Shown piece by piece: positions 61,951 to 64,000 of a stretch of 64,000 bases of DNA. A program made the position numbers and the translations under genes. The DNA comes from Candidatus Enterousia intestinigallinarum (GTDB taxonomy: Bacteria > Pseudomonadota > Alphaproteobacteria > Rs-D84), in assembly GCA_944407095.1 (NCBI GenBank), contig OX097180.1, forward strand, positions 558,001 to 622,000, in the 5' to 3' direction. How positions within the stretch are numbered: position 1 is the stretch's first letter; each line of letters opens with the position of its first letter. The notes under the pieces were generated by a model. That model was not told where the DNA came from and did no database searches. It worked only from the letters and a program-made list of their open reading frames with translations.

Positions 61951-62679
61951 TTAAAAGCGTCCCATACCGCCATTGACGTGCAATACCTGGCCGTTGATAT
62001 ATGAAGATTCATCAGACGCCAGGAAAACGCACGCATACGCAATATCGTCCGGTTCGCCAAATCGACCCGCTGGTATCTGTGCCAGATATGATTTTTTCAA
62101 ATCATCGGACAAAACGTCCGTCATCGGGGTCTTGATAAATCCCGGCGCGATACAGTTCGCGGTGATGCCACGTGATCCAACCTCGGCCGCGATGGATTTA
62201 GTCATTGCAATCATACCGCCCTTGGACGCCGCATAGTTTGCCTGGCCCGGGCCGCCGATTGCACCGATGATGGACGCCATATTGATAATGCGTCCGCCAC
62301 GGTTTTTCATCATCGGCATAACAACTGCACGACACATCTTGAAACAAGAACGCAGATTTGTGTTTATGACGTTGTCGAATTGTTCGTCCGACATACGCAT
62401 CAATAAAGTATCCTGTGTAATACCAGCGTTGTTTACCAAAATATCAATTTTACCGGCCGTGTCGATTGTTGACTGAACCAAATCAATCGCACCGCCGTCC
62501 GACGCCAAGTCAATTGGAATTTTGATAAATGAATTATCAAACTGTGCGTCCAGCTTATCAATACTGCGCCCTGTTACGACAACGGTTGCACCGGCTTCCT
62601 TCATACGTTTGGCGATTGCGCCGCCGATACCACCGGTTGCGCCGGTAATCAATGCTACTTTTCCTGTTAAATCAAACAT
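61951..62679 (-). CDS. fabG: 3-oxoacyl-[ACP] reductase FabG
   Basis: NADPH-dependent ketoreductase of fatty-acid elongation, short-chain dehydrogenase fold. Cofactor motif TGATGGIGGAIAKRM (about 12-26), NNAG in DILVNNAGITQD, catalytic Ser in NMASIIGAIG and YxxxK as YAASKGG. 242 residues. It lies between fabD and mnmG with one- to three-base spacers. Confidence 0.95.
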   Translation of the reverse strand: MFDLTGKVALITGATGGIGGAIAKRMKEAGATVVVTGRSIDKLDAQFDNSFIKIPIDLASDGGAIDLVQSTIDTAGKIDILVNNAGITQDTLLMRMSDEQFDNVINTNLRSCFKMCRAVVMPMMKNRGGRIINMASIIGAIGGPGQANYAASKGGMIAMTKSIAAEVGSRGITANCIAPGFIKTPMTDVLSDDLKKSYLAQIPAGRFGEPDDIAYACVFLASDESSYINGQVLHVNGGMGRF

Positions 62680-62680
62680 T

Positions 62681-63556
62681 TTATATCTCCAATTTTTTTG
62701 ATGTCATTTCCGAACAAATACGCGGGGTCAGTCCCGTCAGAACCGCACCAGGTCCAACCTCTATGGTTTCGTTTATTCCCAATTCGTGCATTTTTAATAC
62801 AGATTCGCGCCAATGTACACCGTGTGTGATTTGATATATCAATGCTTCCTTGATTTCCGCTGGGTCGGACATAGGCGCGGCCGTTTTATTAGAAATCAGA
62901 ATTGCGTTTGGTGCCTTTATTTCAATTTTTTCCAACGCGGCGCGCATTTCATCCGCCGCTGGTGCCTGAATTCTGCAATGAACCGGGACGGACAGTGCCA
63001 ACGGCATTGCGCGTTTTGCCCCCGCGGATTTTGCCAATTCCAGTGTTTTTTCCACAATATCGCGTGCACCGGAAACAACAACCTGACCTGGACTGTTGTC
63101 ATTTGCAACGTCACAGTCGGTTTGTGCACAAATTTCACGCACCTGCTCGATTGGCAGACCCAGTATCACTGCGGTCAATCCCGCGCCAACCGGCACCGCG
63201 CGCTGCATTGCGTCCCCGCGCAGGCGCAGCAGTCGCGCCGTATCACCAACCGACAACGCGCCCGCGGCACACAGTGCGGTATATTCACCCAACGAATGCC
63301 CCGCAACATATTGGGTCAGTTGGATACCGGATGCGCGCAACATAGCAATAGACACAGCCATAATTGCGGGCTGAACATTTGTGGTCAGGGTTAAATCTTC
63401 CATTGGACCGTTAAAGATAATATCAGACAATTTCTGATTTAACGCGTCGTCAACTTCGTCGAATACGGCGCGTGCGGCCGGATTATTATCGTACAGTTCT
63501 TTGCCCATACCAACGGATTGCGATCCCTGGCCGGGAAAAACAAGTATAGATGACAT
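62681..63556 (-). CDS. fabD: malonyl-CoA-ACP transacylase FabD
   Basis: Loads malonyl groups onto acyl carrier protein. The N-terminal FPGQGSQSVGMGKELYD is followed by the nucleophile motif GHSLGEYTALCAAG (Ser about residue 91) and the catalytic His region VPVHCRIQ. 291 residues, slightly short of the usual 305-315. AAGGAG precedes ATG 63556. First in a fabD-fabG-mnmG unit; acpP and fabF are not adjacent. Confidence 0.95.
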   Translation of the reverse strand: MSSILVFPGQGSQSVGMGKELYDNNPAARAVFDEVDDALNQKLSDIIFNGPMEDLTLTTNVQPAIMAVSIAMLRASGIQLTQYVAGHSLGEYTALCAAGALSVGDTARLLRLRGDAMQRAVPVGAGLTAVILGLPIEQVREICAQTDCDVANDNSPGQVVVSGARDIVEKTLELAKSAGAKRAMPLALSVPVHCRIQAPAADEMRAALEKIEIKAPNAILISNKTAAPMSDPAEIKEALIYQITHGVHWRESVLKMHELGINETIEVGPGAVLTGLTPRICSEMTSKKLEI

Positions 63557-63609
63557 ATAAACTCCTTTTACGGGGTAATTATAGAATTGAAAGACCGTAT
63601 GCGCAAATA

Positions 63610-64000
63610 TTATCTGACTGGAACGGCGGTTGTAAATTTGGCCTTATTGTCGCCCGTTTTTCGAATTGAAAATTCGCATCCGCAATAATTCTGGCGATAA
63701 AATTGAGATTCACGTCCAATCTGTTGACGCAGGTTTTCATCCCATTTTACGGGGATATATTGCTCCCCCAGTGCGGCGACGCCCGCATCGTCCACCTGGG
63801 ACTGGCTTTTATGGCGTGACACGCCGAATACGGACGTGACCGCATCATATCCGTGTTCGGCCGCCCATTGGCGCGCATAGTCAAACCTGAATTTGAAACA
63901 AGCACTGCATCGGCGGCCGCGTTCTGGGGCATCTTCCAGGCCGCGCACCGCATCACGCCACGCATTATGGTCATATTCGCCAACGGCGTATTTTACACCC
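63610..64000 (-). CDS. queH: epoxyqueuosine reductase QueH, partial (5' end outside)
   Basis: Last step of queuosine tRNA modification. The visible part covers the C-terminal 129 residues; the frame stays open to the window's right edge (reads GVKYAVGEYDHNAWR at the edge). Family features are GLEDAPERGRRCSACFKFR (Cys pair), FGVSRHKSQSQ, and SQFYRQNYCGCEFSIR (second Cys pair), which together hold an iron-sulfur cluster and metal. This is the QueH (formerly DUF208) type, unrelated to the cobalamin enzyme QueG. Confidence 0.9.
   Translation of the reverse strand, partial: GVKYAVGEYDHNAWRDAVRGLEDAPERGRRCSACFKFRFDYARQWAAEHGYDAVTSVFGVSRHKSQSQVDDAGVAALGEQYIPVKWDENLRQQIGRESQFYRQNYCGCEFSIRKTGDNKAKFTTAVPVR

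Overview
The window is bacterial chromosome with short gaps and many ATGA-type gene overlaps. LPS genes (LpxC, LpxK), Lol transport, AsmA, a type IVB pilus set, VirB3/VirB4, a eukaryote-like type-2 IleRS and a probably non-discriminating AspRS point to a Gram-negative alphaproteobacterium. A host- or gut-associated lineage near the Rickettsiales/Holosporales or the uncultured gut alphaproteobacteria fits best. That placement is inference from gene content; no rRNA gene is present.

Layout. 1-3001 (minus): Lol permease, a pilus secretin (PilN-like) and a small unknown. 3069-5995 (plus): a lipoprotein, FtsQ, and one 596-residue protein that joins FtsA to ribulose-phosphate 3-epimerase. 6021-6196: candidate structured RNA. 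6197-8596 (minus): uvrB-tsaE. 8644-13373: AsmA, a small unknown, AspRS. 13541-16204: a low-GC restriction-modification island with a controller protein and C-box, bounded by 14-bp direct repeats of which one is the tRNA-Thr(GGT) 3' end. 16371-18264: a membrane protein and its partner, divergent from a tandem ArsR-type regulator. 18359-19311: two small ORFs, a tRNA-tail element and elongator tRNA-Met. 19457-24065: PagL-like deacylase, then gyrB, a coiled-coil protein, an HhH glycosylase and ung. 24141-29951: two unknowns (one RusA-like), then pilO2-pilP-pilQ-pilR. 30071-33191: lipoprotein, then a DUF374 acyltransferase, lpxK and lpxC. 33361-33643: initiator tRNA and a second tRNA-tail element. 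33646-39033: ABC-F, lipocalin-like lipoprotein, HExxH protein, VirB4, VirB3. 39077-39260: array of TTTTCAACA-like boxes, then rpmJ. 39541-42639: a HELAH protein, a short SufD-like protein, ychF and an unknown. 42643-50719 (minus): mreC-mreD-mrdA-rodA and topA-dnaG. 50794-54864 (plus): rpmI-rplT behind a folded leader, then pheS-pheT. 54950-59047 (minus): ileS, a membrane protein, nth. 59161-60262: tRNA-Thr(CGT), a second copy of the structured RNA, and an outer-membrane barrel. 60295-64000 (minus): mnmG, fabG, fabD and a partial queH.

Most of the content is core: envelope and lipid A, cell shape and division, replication, repair, translation. The least ordinary items are the FtsA-Rpe fusion, the two homologous elements behind both tRNA-Met genes that each repeat the tRNA 3' end, the tRNA-bounded R-M island, the two-copy structured RNA and the TTTTCAACA array. 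All calls come from reading the sequence; no database search was run.
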